Translations under genes and position numbers: made by a program
NCBI GenBank assembly: GCA_008360955.1
Contig: LUCM01005764.1
Span: forward strand, 62,001-126,000
Length of the DNA stretch: 64,000 nt
Direction of reading: 5' to 3'
DNA from: Fasciolopsis buskii
Taxonomy: Eukaryota > Platyhelminthes > Trematoda > Plagiorchiida > Fasciolidae
Part shown: positions 52,765 to 63,074 of the stretch, piece after piece
Position numbering within the stretch: the stretch's first letter is position 1
Layout: each line of letters opens with the position of its first letter
The notes under the pieces: generated by a model
Told to the model about the DNA's origin: nothing
Databases searched by the model: none
Seen by the model: only the letters and a program-made list of their open reading frames with translations

Positions 52765-55159
52765 AACGAAATACTAACGGAAAGATGACTTGGACTGATC
52801 CAGAATGTAAGACTGACGGAGTAAAGCCGACTGCAGTTTTGCGACTGAGAAACGTGATGTTCATTCTTATCTGGACAGAAAGAGTGTTGTCTAACCTCAA
52901 AGTGGACGGCAGCATGGAACATCTGTAGAACGAAACGTCCCCGAAGACATTTAGAATTGGTGTTGCTCATCACTGAAATCGACGGTTTCATGAATTCCCG
53001 AACACGGAACTGAACGTCAAAATCACCAATATTTCGTTTGCAGTCCGGGTAACAATATTAAGATTTAATTGTTAATATGCCATTATTAATATTTGTGAAA
53101 ATGCGCACTGGATCACCGACTTCTTTTTCGCTGGACTAAACCCTGTCGTATCACAAGGAAATTTTTGAGCAGATTTTGTGCACACTCTGACGAACGACGC
53201 CGAATGAGCAAGCTGGTTTGGGTCTCCGAATGCACGTTTGTGGTGCGGCACTTTGTCGATCGTCTGGTAGATGCTTGTAGACCTTTTCTTATGTTAACTT
53301 TTCAGTTGAATTTCGTCTAGTTACAATCGGAATTCGTAAAACTGTCTTCTTCAGTCCTGAAAGCTAACATTTAGATACCTTTTGAGACAGAGGCAAACGT
53401 TTTCTTTGAGTTGCTCTCACCTGGATGTTTTTGGTCTTCAACTTTATCGGTTGTATGTAGTGAACCTGAAAGACGGATCCCGACTGAGGAGGTACAATCC
53501 CTAGACAGTTGTTCTCAATTCATATGTAAGTACTTTTCATCAAGAATTGTGCACTCTCAATCAGAATATTCGTGAACTAATGTAAACGGATTTCGCGTGG
53601 CATTCGGTCCGTCGGAACCTAACCGTAAAAAACCTCGTGGAGCAGCTTTCAAGTGTAAAGATTTTCCTCCATCGCGGGAATATTGCGGCTGGGAATTTTA
53701 TCACGTACAAAAATGATACATGAATCATAATCCAGAATTAAGAATCACAAGTAGCCGCAAAATGTTAGTTTTCAAAATGCAAACCGATTGGAACAGCCCC
53801 TGAATGCAGAAGGATTGATTGGATTGTAACGATGTTTGGCTAATAGCCGGTAGCCATAGTTATCTCCATTGGTGATATCATTGCATTGTGAGTTGAATAA
53901 TTTGGTGGGAAAATGGTTGTCCTTGCCAGACTGTTCAATGGATATGGCAGAGGAGGCCTGGTTTCACAATCCAGTGTGGTCATTTTGACGCACGTTATCA
54001 TGAAGACGTGTGAGCAAGCCGGGGGCATGTCTTTCAGTTAACTCGATCCGGGCCCATGTACTCCGACGTTTCATGCCCTTCAATTTGTTAACAGCCTAGT
54101 GACAGATTAGCCAGTATCCTGTTTGGCCTCATGATAATCGATGACGTGGCGCAGAACTGAATCATTCTTATTTCGATGACGGAAAAAAACGTACAGCAAA
54201 TCTGAAAAAGGGGTTCTGCGTTAAAAGACAGGGAGGTCTGGTTATCGATCCTCTTAAATTTTCACGTCGATTCAGTTGATCAAAAACTGTTGCGTAATTT
54301 TTTCCGCACATTTTTCTTTATTTAGTGTATGCAAATTAATAATTACTGGCAGATGTCGAGTCTTTGATTCACTCTCTAACCGAGACTCACCTTAGAGACG
54401 AAAGTGTTCGAAACAATTCTGGACTGCGATTTAGTGTTACTGTGACAGGTTTTTGACTCATTATTAGCTGATTCTAGATGACAAAAATATATTATTTATC
54501 ATTCTGTATGTATATGCATAATATACGTATTTGCATCGACTTTCTTCATGCTAATGGGGTTATTCATTTTCAAAATCCATTGCACAACTTGAATCTTATG
54601 GAAGTTGAATTGAAGTTGATTCCCGTATTGCCTGCTTTTTGCGTTCTCTTTTGCCTCTTATTCGTTGAATAAACGCACATAACAATTAGTCCTGTAATTT
54701 TGCTTTTAGGTTCTTGAAAGTTCTTCTCTCTGTGAAGTTCGAGCGCGAGTGAGCTATCGTGGTTACGGATATTCTTGGATGAGACAATTGCCTGCTATGC
54801 AAGACCAATAATCTAAATGGGGTTGGCTGCTGCGCCTTGTTCGAATAAATATACTGCAAAAACTTGTGTTTATATGAGTGGTTAAGCTACATCAAAGTTA
54901 CTCCTACTAACCAGTCTATCTTGGTATTATTAATGTTATTATCTAGAGATCAGATTATAGAACACGTCTAGTCCAAGGGCGCAGATGAAATCTATGCACT
55001 GGTTCGAAATCCACTTTGTCCAAAGACTTTCAGCATTTCTGCTCAGTTGGAACAACTTTTTCGAGTCAGTTTGCCAAGGCGTTCACTGCAATGTTAGCCA
55101 CACTCTTTCCCAGACACATAAACGCTATCTACTGCAATCATAAATTGTAAGCAGTTTTT

Positions 55160-55256
55160 GCGAGATTTTCACATTTCTGTCTTCTTCCCCCTTTCCCTCT
55201 CTCTCTCTCTCTCTCTCTGTCCATCTGTCTCTCGACTCGGTCCACTTTATCTTCAG
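55160..55256 (+). promoter_or_regulatory. Polypyrimidine tract and 3' splice site of Lbx exon 2
   Basis: About 95 bases are dominated by C and T, including a (CT)n run at 55196-55218, and end in TTTATCTTCAG. This is an unusually long pyrimidine tract for a metazoan acceptor, and its core is a microsatellite, so its length may vary between individuals. Confidence 0.7.
55196..55218. repeat. (CT)n microsatellite at the Lbx exon 2 acceptor
   Basis: Eleven CT units, 38-60 bases before the splice site. Confidence 0.95.
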
Positions 55257-55447
55257 TCAGCCCGACAGATCGTCTGGAATTATGTTCAATGGGGAGAAGT
55301 AGTCAAATGACCAAACGACGTAAGACGCGGACCACATTTTCCAATTCACAACTTTCAGAATTGGAGAATAATTTCAACAGACAAAAATATCTCACTCCAA
55401 CCGATCGGGATCGGATCGCAAAACATTTGGGTCTGAGCAACACTCAG
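55257..55447 (+). CDS. lbx: Lbx/ladybird homeobox gene, exon 2 (homeodomain residues 1-44)
   Basis: Second exon, residues 279-342. The acceptor AG at 55255-55256 follows a long pyrimidine tract that includes a (CT)n microsatellite. Using this AG, the single base left by exon 1 plus TC makes a Val codon and the frame runs without a stop into the homeodomain. The next AG (55259-55260) would break the frame. Homeodomain residue 1 is protein residue 299. Core residues R5, F8, L16 and F20 are present, and the helix 1-2 region YLTPTDRDRIAKHLGL is close to the Lbx form YLSPADRDQIAQQLGL. The exon ends after Gln44 of the homeodomain with donor GTCAGT at 55448. If intron 2 were retained, translation would replace helix 3 with unrelated residues up to a stop at 55654, giving a protein without a recognition helix. 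Confidence 0.92.
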
Positions 55448-57374
55448 GTCAGTCGATTAGAGAATCCCAGCAGGGCCGTATTCATGAGATTTGTCTTACC
55501 TATTCGGTTTTTGACACCAACAATCCTATCTTTCTTATGTCCGGCAATTCAGAAGAATCGTCGAAATTTCAAACAACCCAAGCGTCAAAGGAATCACGCC
55601 ACCCAGTGGTTTCTTCGCTCATTTACACAAATACCTCTCCTAACAACAATATAAATCGATTTAGCTACGACAAAGAGTGTGAATTTCATAATAATAATAA
55701 TAATAGTAATAATAGAACAATACTATAACTATTAGTATTATTGCCGTTATCGTTGTTGTGGTAGGACTGTCCACGTACATATGTCCAAGTTCAAAATACA
55801 AGTTAGCTGTTTATTGTTCTCGCTCCTTAGGCCGAGTAAGATCAACTAACGAAGCATTGTCAGCCAGTCGTGATTTTATGGACTTTTACGAATACCGATG
55901 ATGCAAACTTCTGATGTAACACATGAGATTTTGGTTGAGAAAATACTCACGATGTGTACAAATACACGGATGACTGGACAGGACAATACTGGAAACTAGA
56001 TACCTGACTTACGGTAATAACTCCCGTAACCGATCAAGTGATTTTGATGAAATCGCCAAGCCTACTATCTCTCTATCTGAACACACAAATAAGTATAAGT
56101 GCAATTGTCACCAAAATCCTGTCCGTATGACAAGAATGTGAATAGACTAATAAGCCAACTTTGGGGTCAAACATGTGTTCATTATTTATTCTGTTTGGGT
56201 TAGACACTGACAACTTACAGAAAGATAACGTCAGGAGCACAAGCTGAAGTGTTCAAACACGAGTATGCCGCGATTTCCCGGATGCTGAGATTCATTAACC
56301 ATGAAACTGGTAGCATCTTTTCGGAACCTTTGTTCATTTTTGTATATATCATTGATATATATATATATATATGCAAATACAAAACACCTACTTGATTTGA
56401 AGCATGGTGTGGGTACTGTGACAAAGAAATGCTCGACAAAAGCTCACCACAAAAAGACAAACTTCAGAATGGTGAAAATTCGTGTATTTCAAATATGGGA
56501 CGAAGCAGTCATTTGAGTTTTCATTACTATTCATTTTTTGAATAGATCACACAGAAAACGGGACAGCTTTTCCCCCACAGATGTGTACTCTGGCCCGTAT
56601 CGTTCAGAGGACACAGAACAAACTTTTCCATCCTCCAGGTTTGGGGATTATGCTCCGATAAACTGAAGATTGCAACATATCATAGTAGCGAAAAAGGAGT
56701 CGCAGGTTTGCACATTGGTTTGATCAATGTTGACTGGCCCGCAATGTCCTCTTTAAAGCTATCTCCAGATGTCAGTTTGCTTCCGAAATGCTTAAATAAT
56801 AAATTACTAGATCACCATTATCTTTGACGAGAGTGACTGGATTCAAAAATCCTGGCAGTGTTGTTTGAGTAATTTGAACCTGGAGTTCGACTGTCGTCAC
56901 TGGATTCAAAGAGTACCAAATTTTCAGTGTACAGTTCACTTGTCAAAGTGAAATCATCCGTGTAATCTAATTCGAAATTTATTTTCAGTCGGAAGATTGA
57001 AGTTTCACTGCTGGTCTAACGAAACATGGGATTCTGTAAAAGACTTCAAACTGAAATAACCGGGGTGCACAACAGTCCCGTGGTGATAGTTGGCATTAAG
57101 CAACGCTTCTTGATGGACCAATGAATGCAATTCAGAAAAGAAGGGAAATAGTAAACATGGACATAAATTTGTCGAAAATGCAACATTATCGATAACAACA
57201 ATGAAAATTCAGTTTTTCGGTTGCCAACGCTAATTTCTTTCGATTGACTTTTTCAACCAACCCAATGTATGACTAGTACCTCGAAATGTCAAGTTGTTGT
57301 TAGTGGCTTCGGAAGATATTGTGTCCAAAATTCAACAGAACGATTGCCCTTTTTAATCTGTCTTCAAATCCTAG
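55448..57374 (+). other. Lbx intron 2 (1,927 bp), inside the homeobox
   Basis: Donor GTCAGT, acceptor CTAG, phase 0. It splits the homeobox between residues 44 and 45, a position used by introns in many unrelated homeobox genes. It contains an (AAT)n-like tract at 55689-55720 and a (TA)n tract at 56353-56372. No other feature was recognised. Confidence 0.88.
56353..56372. repeat. (TA)n microsatellite
   Basis: Perfect TA run in Lbx intron 2. Confidence 0.85.
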
Positions 57375-57881
57375 GTGATTACTTGGTTCCAAAACAGAAG
57401 AGCAAAACTGAAACGTGAGGCTGAAGAACTGGAAAGGGATATTTTAGCTGCACGGCAACAAGAACAACAAAAAATACTCGATTTTCACTCACAGGAATCC
57501 AAAGGCGGTGCTGCCAGCTGTGATCTGCAACGTTTGATCCCTGAAGACAGATGGGCTTCTCCCCTTGATGACGAGCGGACGCATGTCAGCGGAAGAAAGG
57601 ATGAAGTAAACGAATTCAGTTCACGTTTTCCCAAATTCAGGACAGAGGCCTTCTCACCAAGTCGTTGGAGCGATTCTTCATCAGTTTCTGGACGACTAAA
57701 TGACGCAAACAACAAAAATGTTGGGGACGACAGTGATGAAATCATTGCATTGCATCAAACCGACAAGTTGTCTTTGAAGGCGACCACATGCGCTGTGACA
57801 CAAAAGATGAATCGAATTATCAGTAGGAAAAAGAGTTCCGTGTGGAGTCCGGCAGAAGAACTGGAACTCATGATCAATTGA
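57375..57881 (+). CDS. lbx: Lbx/ladybird homeobox gene, exon 3 (recognition helix and C-terminus)
   Basis: Last coding exon, residues 343-510, stop TGA at 57879-57881. The acceptor is CTAG at 57371-57374, and a phase 0 junction restores homeodomain residues 45-60, VITWFQNRRAKLKREA. W48, F49, Q50, N51 and R53 are all present. T47 together with I46, A54 and L56 is the Lbx signature and separates this protein from Tlx/HOX11, which has VKTWFQNRRTKW. A charged helix rich in Glu, Arg and Gln follows (EELERDILAARQQEQQKIL), where Lbx proteins also have a Glu/Lys-rich stretch. The remaining C-terminus is Ser/Asp-rich without a recognised domain. A hand alignment of the 60-residue homeodomain with vertebrate LBX1, as I recall it, gives about 41 identities. 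Family members act in muscle and neural patterning in vertebrates and flies; the role in this animal is unknown. Confidence 0.93.
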   Translation: MITWFQNRRAKLKREAEELERDILAARQQEQQKILDFHSQESKGGAASCDLQRLIPEDRWASPLDDERTHVSGRKDEVNEFSSRFPKFRTEAFSPSRWSDSSSVSGRLNDANNKNVGDDSDEIIALHQTDKLSLKATTCAVTQKMNRIISRKKSSVWSPAEELELMIN

Positions 57882-59554
57882 ATCCGTCCCTCATTGAACT
57901 TTCGAACAGAGTCCATATTTAATCTCGAGAAGAATTGTTAATCTACCATTTCCCTTTATAACATCAGATTCAAGGTGATTATCACTCACGTCGTTCTGTT
58001 TCTTGATTTCCTCAAGAGAGTGCAGAAATTATCATGAAACGCTTACCACAAGACAAATACACAGGAGGGGCGAAAAATATGGAGGATTAAAGACACATGT
58101 ACGAAGAAAAAATGAATTACTGCGTAAATCTCATTAATACCAATAGACCGATATTTCAACTGAACGCACTTAATTGTTGTAACACGAATTTGTACAAATT
58201 TTGCTGGGATATGATTTTGATCGTATTGCATTTTTTTAAGAACGAAATCAAAGTAACCCTTTTTCCCCTTTCAAATTCTTCACCTACAGTGGGTTTTAAT
58301 TCATTCTGTTTCTATTTTTCATATAGGTTTGGGAAAAGGCAAACTGTTTCACTTTTCTAATGTAATTGAAATCGATTGCATTGAACTGGTCTCACTTTAG
58401 TTTGGTCAAAGTCAAACCATTCACACATTCAGGATTTTCATTTGTACTGCTCCGTCTGCCTGTTAGTGGGTTAACTAGCCCCAGTTATTATATAATGAAC
58501 AGTGAAAAAGAGGTTATTGTGCATCGTTACTTCGCCGAGTGAGGTCAACAAGACTGTTTACTGAACTTTTTGAGAGGTGGGGGGAGGACTGAAATGAACT
58601 ACCACGAATTTGATCATAATATTCATCTACTGTGCTTATGAATAAGTGACAATACAAGACATTTCACCAAGACTCCGGAGGCATAAAAAAGTATTCCGTT
58701 CACAGTGTTAGGGTATTTTACACCTAAAAATTGAAGTGGTTTACTTAAAATCAAATGCATTGTCCGATCTCCAATCAGTGTATCTTTCAATAAAAATGGG
58801 ATTCTATGGTAAACTACGATGTCACTACGGGCCTTTGTTCCTTTCAGTGCCTTGAGCGAAGTGTTGACGAACGAAGACTTCTTTCTAGTCCTGCCAATGC
58901 AACCATTTGGGGTCGAAAATCTCCAATTACGATTGATATCATCCACACTTTAAGATATCAGCTTTTTGCAACATACTGCTGATGCCTTCACAAAGATGAC
59001 ATAAATATATAATGTTTCAAAACTTCTCTTCCTCATACAGTACAAGCAGGTTGTATTATTTGTTCATTTCATCCGAATTGCATTGTCACGTGAACACCGT
59101 GGGCTGGAGTGAATGAGAAATAAGAAGAGATGGATATCATACAATTTATCTTCACCTGTTGTATTTCTGTTTGTCGTATCCGAGGTTAAGGTGATTGCAA
59201 CTGCCGGGAAAGCCTTTGACGGAGAATGTTCGCTTAGTTGCCATTTCGTGGTTCGAACAGAACTACGAATGTCCCGTCCTGGATAGTGCAACAGGACAAC
59301 ATAATCTATCCTAACCGGCGACTGAACAGTATGCGAATTTCTAGGCCCCTTGAATGATGTCCAGACGAATGAAACACATGGCAGCGCACTACTGCTATCA
59401 GTTAGTCATGGAAACCTGTGAGAAGAAATCCATTTTCAACGGTTGTTCACAAACGCTCACTAGGAAATTGAAAGGACCTGGTCTCCTGTCTGTCTGTTTC
59501 TGCCTATATGCTTCACGCTTATGGAATTAGCTGGTGGCGTCTGAGGATAGCTGG
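57882..59554. other. Lbx 3' flank
   Basis: Probable 3' UTR and intergenic DNA. Short frames only; candidate polyadenylation hexamers at 58086 and 58789. Confidence 0.5.
58086..58091 (+). promoter_or_regulatory. Possible polyadenylation signal ATTAAA after Lbx
   Basis: ATTAAA lies about 205 bases after the Lbx stop codon. A canonical AATAAA lies further on at 58789-58794. Both hexamers are frequent by chance in this AT-leaning DNA, so either, or neither, may end the transcript. Confidence 0.2.
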
Positions 59555-59715
59555 TGTCAGTCTCATGGACGAGGTTATGGACTTTGAACTTGAAGGTCGC
59601 GAGTTCGAAGTCTTGCATCCACCCGGTCAAATTTACTGTGTTGGTCACAATCAACCAACTGGAAATGACGTACATTGTTATTTCATTAATGAAAGAAGTA
59701 AAAGATATAAAAGGT
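59555..59715 (+). mobile_element. tRNA-derived SINE-like element B
   Basis: The head has an A-box-like CTCATGGACGAGG (59562-59574) and a B box CGAGTTCGAAGTC (59600-59612). The tail, 59664-59714, contains GACGTACATTGTTATTTCAT and ends in A/G-rich sequence. It aligns with element A over both head (TGGACRAGGT, then TGAAGGTCG) and tail. Confidence 0.65.
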
Positions 59716-60696
59716 AATTATTTATGGGATGTATTTGTTAGAAAACAGCCAATGAAGAAAGTTATGTATTGATTTCAGTAAACAGACTAACATCCGGTGC
59801 GTCAGTATTCTCTCATCTAGCCTACTCTTGGTCACAAAGTCCTATAAGAGAATCGCTGAGATAATTTGTCAATGGGATTTCAAATGAAACACATCGGTCC
59901 TTGATCCTTCTCCATCAGGCGAGTTTCTTGCAAATAAATCCTCCACTCCACTTCTTTACAACCGGCTAAACTACAAGTATGATTTGTCCTACAACATCTC
60001 GTCGATCCTGAATGGCGTGGAACAGATCCAACCAGATCGAGCAGACATATGGCTTGTACACAGCTAAATTTCGTTGATTTCCTTTCGGAATATTCCTAAC
60101 GAGGTATCTGCAGGAGTGATGAACTAGTGAGAGTGTAAACAACATCCCGTTATCGTTCAATATTTCGCTTCGTGTTAATTATACGACGAAGAAAGTTGTT
60201 CGCTGTAAGCGGACAGGTGCCAGTTATGGGCTGCCACATGCAGAAGTGAAAGCTTGAGCCCACAAAAATTTTCGTTCAAACCTTACGATTTCTACCACTT
60301 GAATGGCACCGGAAACAATATCTATTCACGAGCATACTACCTTGAAACAATACATGTATATGTATGCCGACATCATTCCCTAGAAGAGGGGAGTCACAAC
60401 CAACGAGTAATAATAATGAAAGCATGGACTACCTTACCAATGTTAGTCTATCCTTAAAAAATCCGAGATTAAAATACATCACCTAGAACAGTGCAAACAT
60501 TCGCTTTTGTTTGTTTGTGATAATCTTCATTGCTTTCAGTTACTGCAGTCGTTTGTGAATAGGCAGACAAGGAGATCGGGGGAGTACCAGTCATGTTGTG
60601 CCCTGTTTAAGTGTATTACCTTCAGTCAGAAGTAGATAGTAGGTAGCCATGGTGGATGGTTTGAAACAACTGCCAAAAGTTGTAATTGGAATAGGT

Positions 60697-60750
60697 TACC
60701 AACCAACCAACCGACCAGCCGACCAACCAACCAACCAATCAACCAGCCAG
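60697..60750. repeat. (ACCA)n tetranucleotide repeat
   Basis: Repeated CCAA/CCGA units with a few substitutions. Confidence 0.9.
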
Positions 60751-62305
60751 AAGTTGACTTTTCCGAAACAAAAACATATGGGACGTACACGATAGAGAAA
60801 TTCGTAAACTTCGTACAGGGGGTGAAAATGAGCCCTTAGCATCAAGGCACCACCACAGAGCTGTTACTATTCTGTTTCCAACAATCACCCACATGCACAC
60901 AACCTAATTATCTCGCTGTCATGTCAAAAGACGCTGCCATCACCAGATCGCTCGCTTACACATACAAGTTTTGTGTTCATTGAACTGCAGTCAACTGTCA
61001 TTCCCCTACTGCTTCACAGGCCCTTCAGTCTGTTAGTCTAAGTACCATCGGTTTCCTCACCTAAATAATTTCACTCGCTCCAGCACGTATGTTATTCCCT
61101 CGAAATGCACTCCACCCATCAGAACTTGGTCACCCACAATCTCCATATTTCTATTCACCAAATTAGTCAATCCTCTACTGATATCAGGGCAGGAGGTTAA
61201 AGAACGGCAGGGTAGATGAAAATTGTGTGAATTGTTAACGGAACATCTTTCCTCAGGAAAAACGCCCGATTGCTCCACCCTTTCTGGTACTCTGGTTCCT
61301 CCATCCCCTTACTGCATTGGCAAAACCTCATCACACTCTAATCAGACAATTTAACACCTCGTACACGGCTCCACATGACAGGGATCATGTCCCCTCAAAG
61401 GTGTGCGCAGGACTAAATACCATCCCCATCACCAAGAGAGGCGGTAACAACTGCAACAACGACTGAAACAGTACTGTTGCCAGCATGACACGGAATTCCA
61501 ATCTTTAAGTTCATTTTGAGGTTTGTTGTTGGATGTCGTTGCTATAGTTGCTGATACTTCCGTTCTGGTTGCTTCGGTGTCCGTAAGATCAAACATCCAT
61601 GTGGAGATTGGGTGTGTGGGTTGATAGGTGGAAGAGGGCAATTGTGCGCAAAATCGTCGACCTGATGGTGTGACACTTCACACCTAAGAGTTGGCAACAC
61701 CAACGCAACCAGCAGACATATTGTGATACCACCATGAACAAGTACATGGACACACTCGCGGCACCGACGGTGGGATGCAGGGTAGATGATTGTCAGACTG
61801 TCTGATTGTCTGCTGGTCAGATAGTAAACTGTTTAACAGTGTTTGTTGCTCTTTCGGAAACGAAATGGGACTAGCCCTACCTTCCGTACGTCTTAGATCG
61901 GTCTGTTCAGCCAGTCATTTTAGTTCATTTCGTTATGGTCAGATACACACAACATCTGTCCGGGCCATCAACTTGATTGCAATAGAATTACTGTGAAAGC
62001 ATGGGGATAGGGACAAACGAATCATATCATTTCATCTCTAAAGTCAACAACATCACTGCACCATAATCATTTCGTGTGCCGTGAGTTGCATTTAACAAAA
62101 CACGTTAAATATCAGCTTGCAATCAGTTCATCGTTCCGACGAGCGTAGTCTGTCGACTATTTCATTCAAAGGCTGTCGATAGTCCTGGCCCCGTTTTTAA
62201 CTTCTTTGGACTATATTTTGTTCTCCTTTTGTTTCTGCATGTGGTGTGTGCTTGGCTGACGTGAATTATCAAAGTGATAACCGGTGTTCGATTCGCGTCA
62301 CCATC

Positions 62306-62345
62306 ACCGACCGACCGATCGACCGACCGATCGACCGACCGACCG
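62306..62345. repeat. (CGAC/CGAT)n repeat
   Basis: GACCGACCGATCGACC-type units; the GATCGACC periodicity suggests a 12-base higher-order unit. Confidence 0.9.
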
Positions 62346-63074
62346 CAAACCCATTCGGTGAACTCGCATTTACACATCTATTTAATCGTATGGGTACTCG
62401 CAAAAACACCAGCAATATTCTCCTAACCAATTTTTAAACTACCTAGATTCATGCCACAGATTTAGCCGAATCATTTACGGGCACGGGTGATCGACTGGTT
62501 TACAGGTGTTGAATACGTCATATGTTCAGTATGTGCTAGATTCCTATAGTGATGGCGAAAGTGCGAGGCCATCACCATTAGCACAATTTTGTATGTATAT
62601 GCTTATGTGCGCCTGTATGTGTGTGGTATGTGTGTGCCCACGCGCACACGAAACAGAGCTGGCGCGCATAGTCGTTTACACCTCCACGGTATTCCAGTTT
62701 TGTTCACCTTGTTTTTCTGTCTCCCTTCAGAAGGATTAATTTACCGTAAGGTGATAGACAATAAGGCGGGGAAGGTGCTCCCCCAAGACAGGAGAGCTGA
62801 TTGGTCAGTGAAATGTAGGTAAATCTAGATAAAATTGCAAATCAGCTGTTGCGACTAGAAAGGGACATGCTGAAGTCTGTGCATACTGGCTGACTGTGGT
62901 CCGTGCCGTATGCACGCCTGTGGTGGGAGTGGTGTAGGTGAAGAGCAGATTTGAGTCATCCCAATTAAATGATAACCAGAATCGAAATTCCTTAGTCATG
63001 TGTGTACTGCAATGTGTAAGCCCTCTGCGAGCCAGCGATGGATCCAAATCGAACATATTACTATTACCTGCAGG

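Larger units (their letters stand above)
38292..55256 (+). other. Lbx intron 1 (16,965 bp)
   Basis: Bounded by donor GTAAGT at 38292 and acceptor TTCAG ending at 55256, phase 1. It holds a mosaic RTE copy (about 44280-47345), a tRNA-derived SINE-like head (43032-43105), an (ATT)n array (42849-42892), a G-rich/C-rich/(CT)n cluster (51770-52382) and a degenerate GAY-rich tract (52610-52764). No further exon is required, because the flanking phases match. A small phase-compatible alternative exon cannot be excluded by eye. Confidence 0.8.
59716..63074. other. No recognised gene
   Basis: Intergenic DNA with two tetranucleotide-type repeats and short GT-rich sequence near 62600; no open frame beyond 83 codons. 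Confidence 0.6.

Noticed and set aside
54965..55016. TAGTCCAAGGG with GGTTCGAAATCC about 35 bases later, tRNA-like
   Set aside because: Arms do not pair and no tail follows; too weak to list as an element.
55289..55654. A single-exon 121-residue homeobox protein
   Set aside because: The frame breaks off the homeodomain exactly at a GTCAGT donor, and the missing helix is found at 57375 after an acceptor in the same phase. It is exon 2, not a gene of its own.
57375..57881. A protein starting at the ATT/GTG of exon 3
   Set aside because: GTG at 57375 encodes Val45 of the homeodomain after splicing; it is not a start codon.
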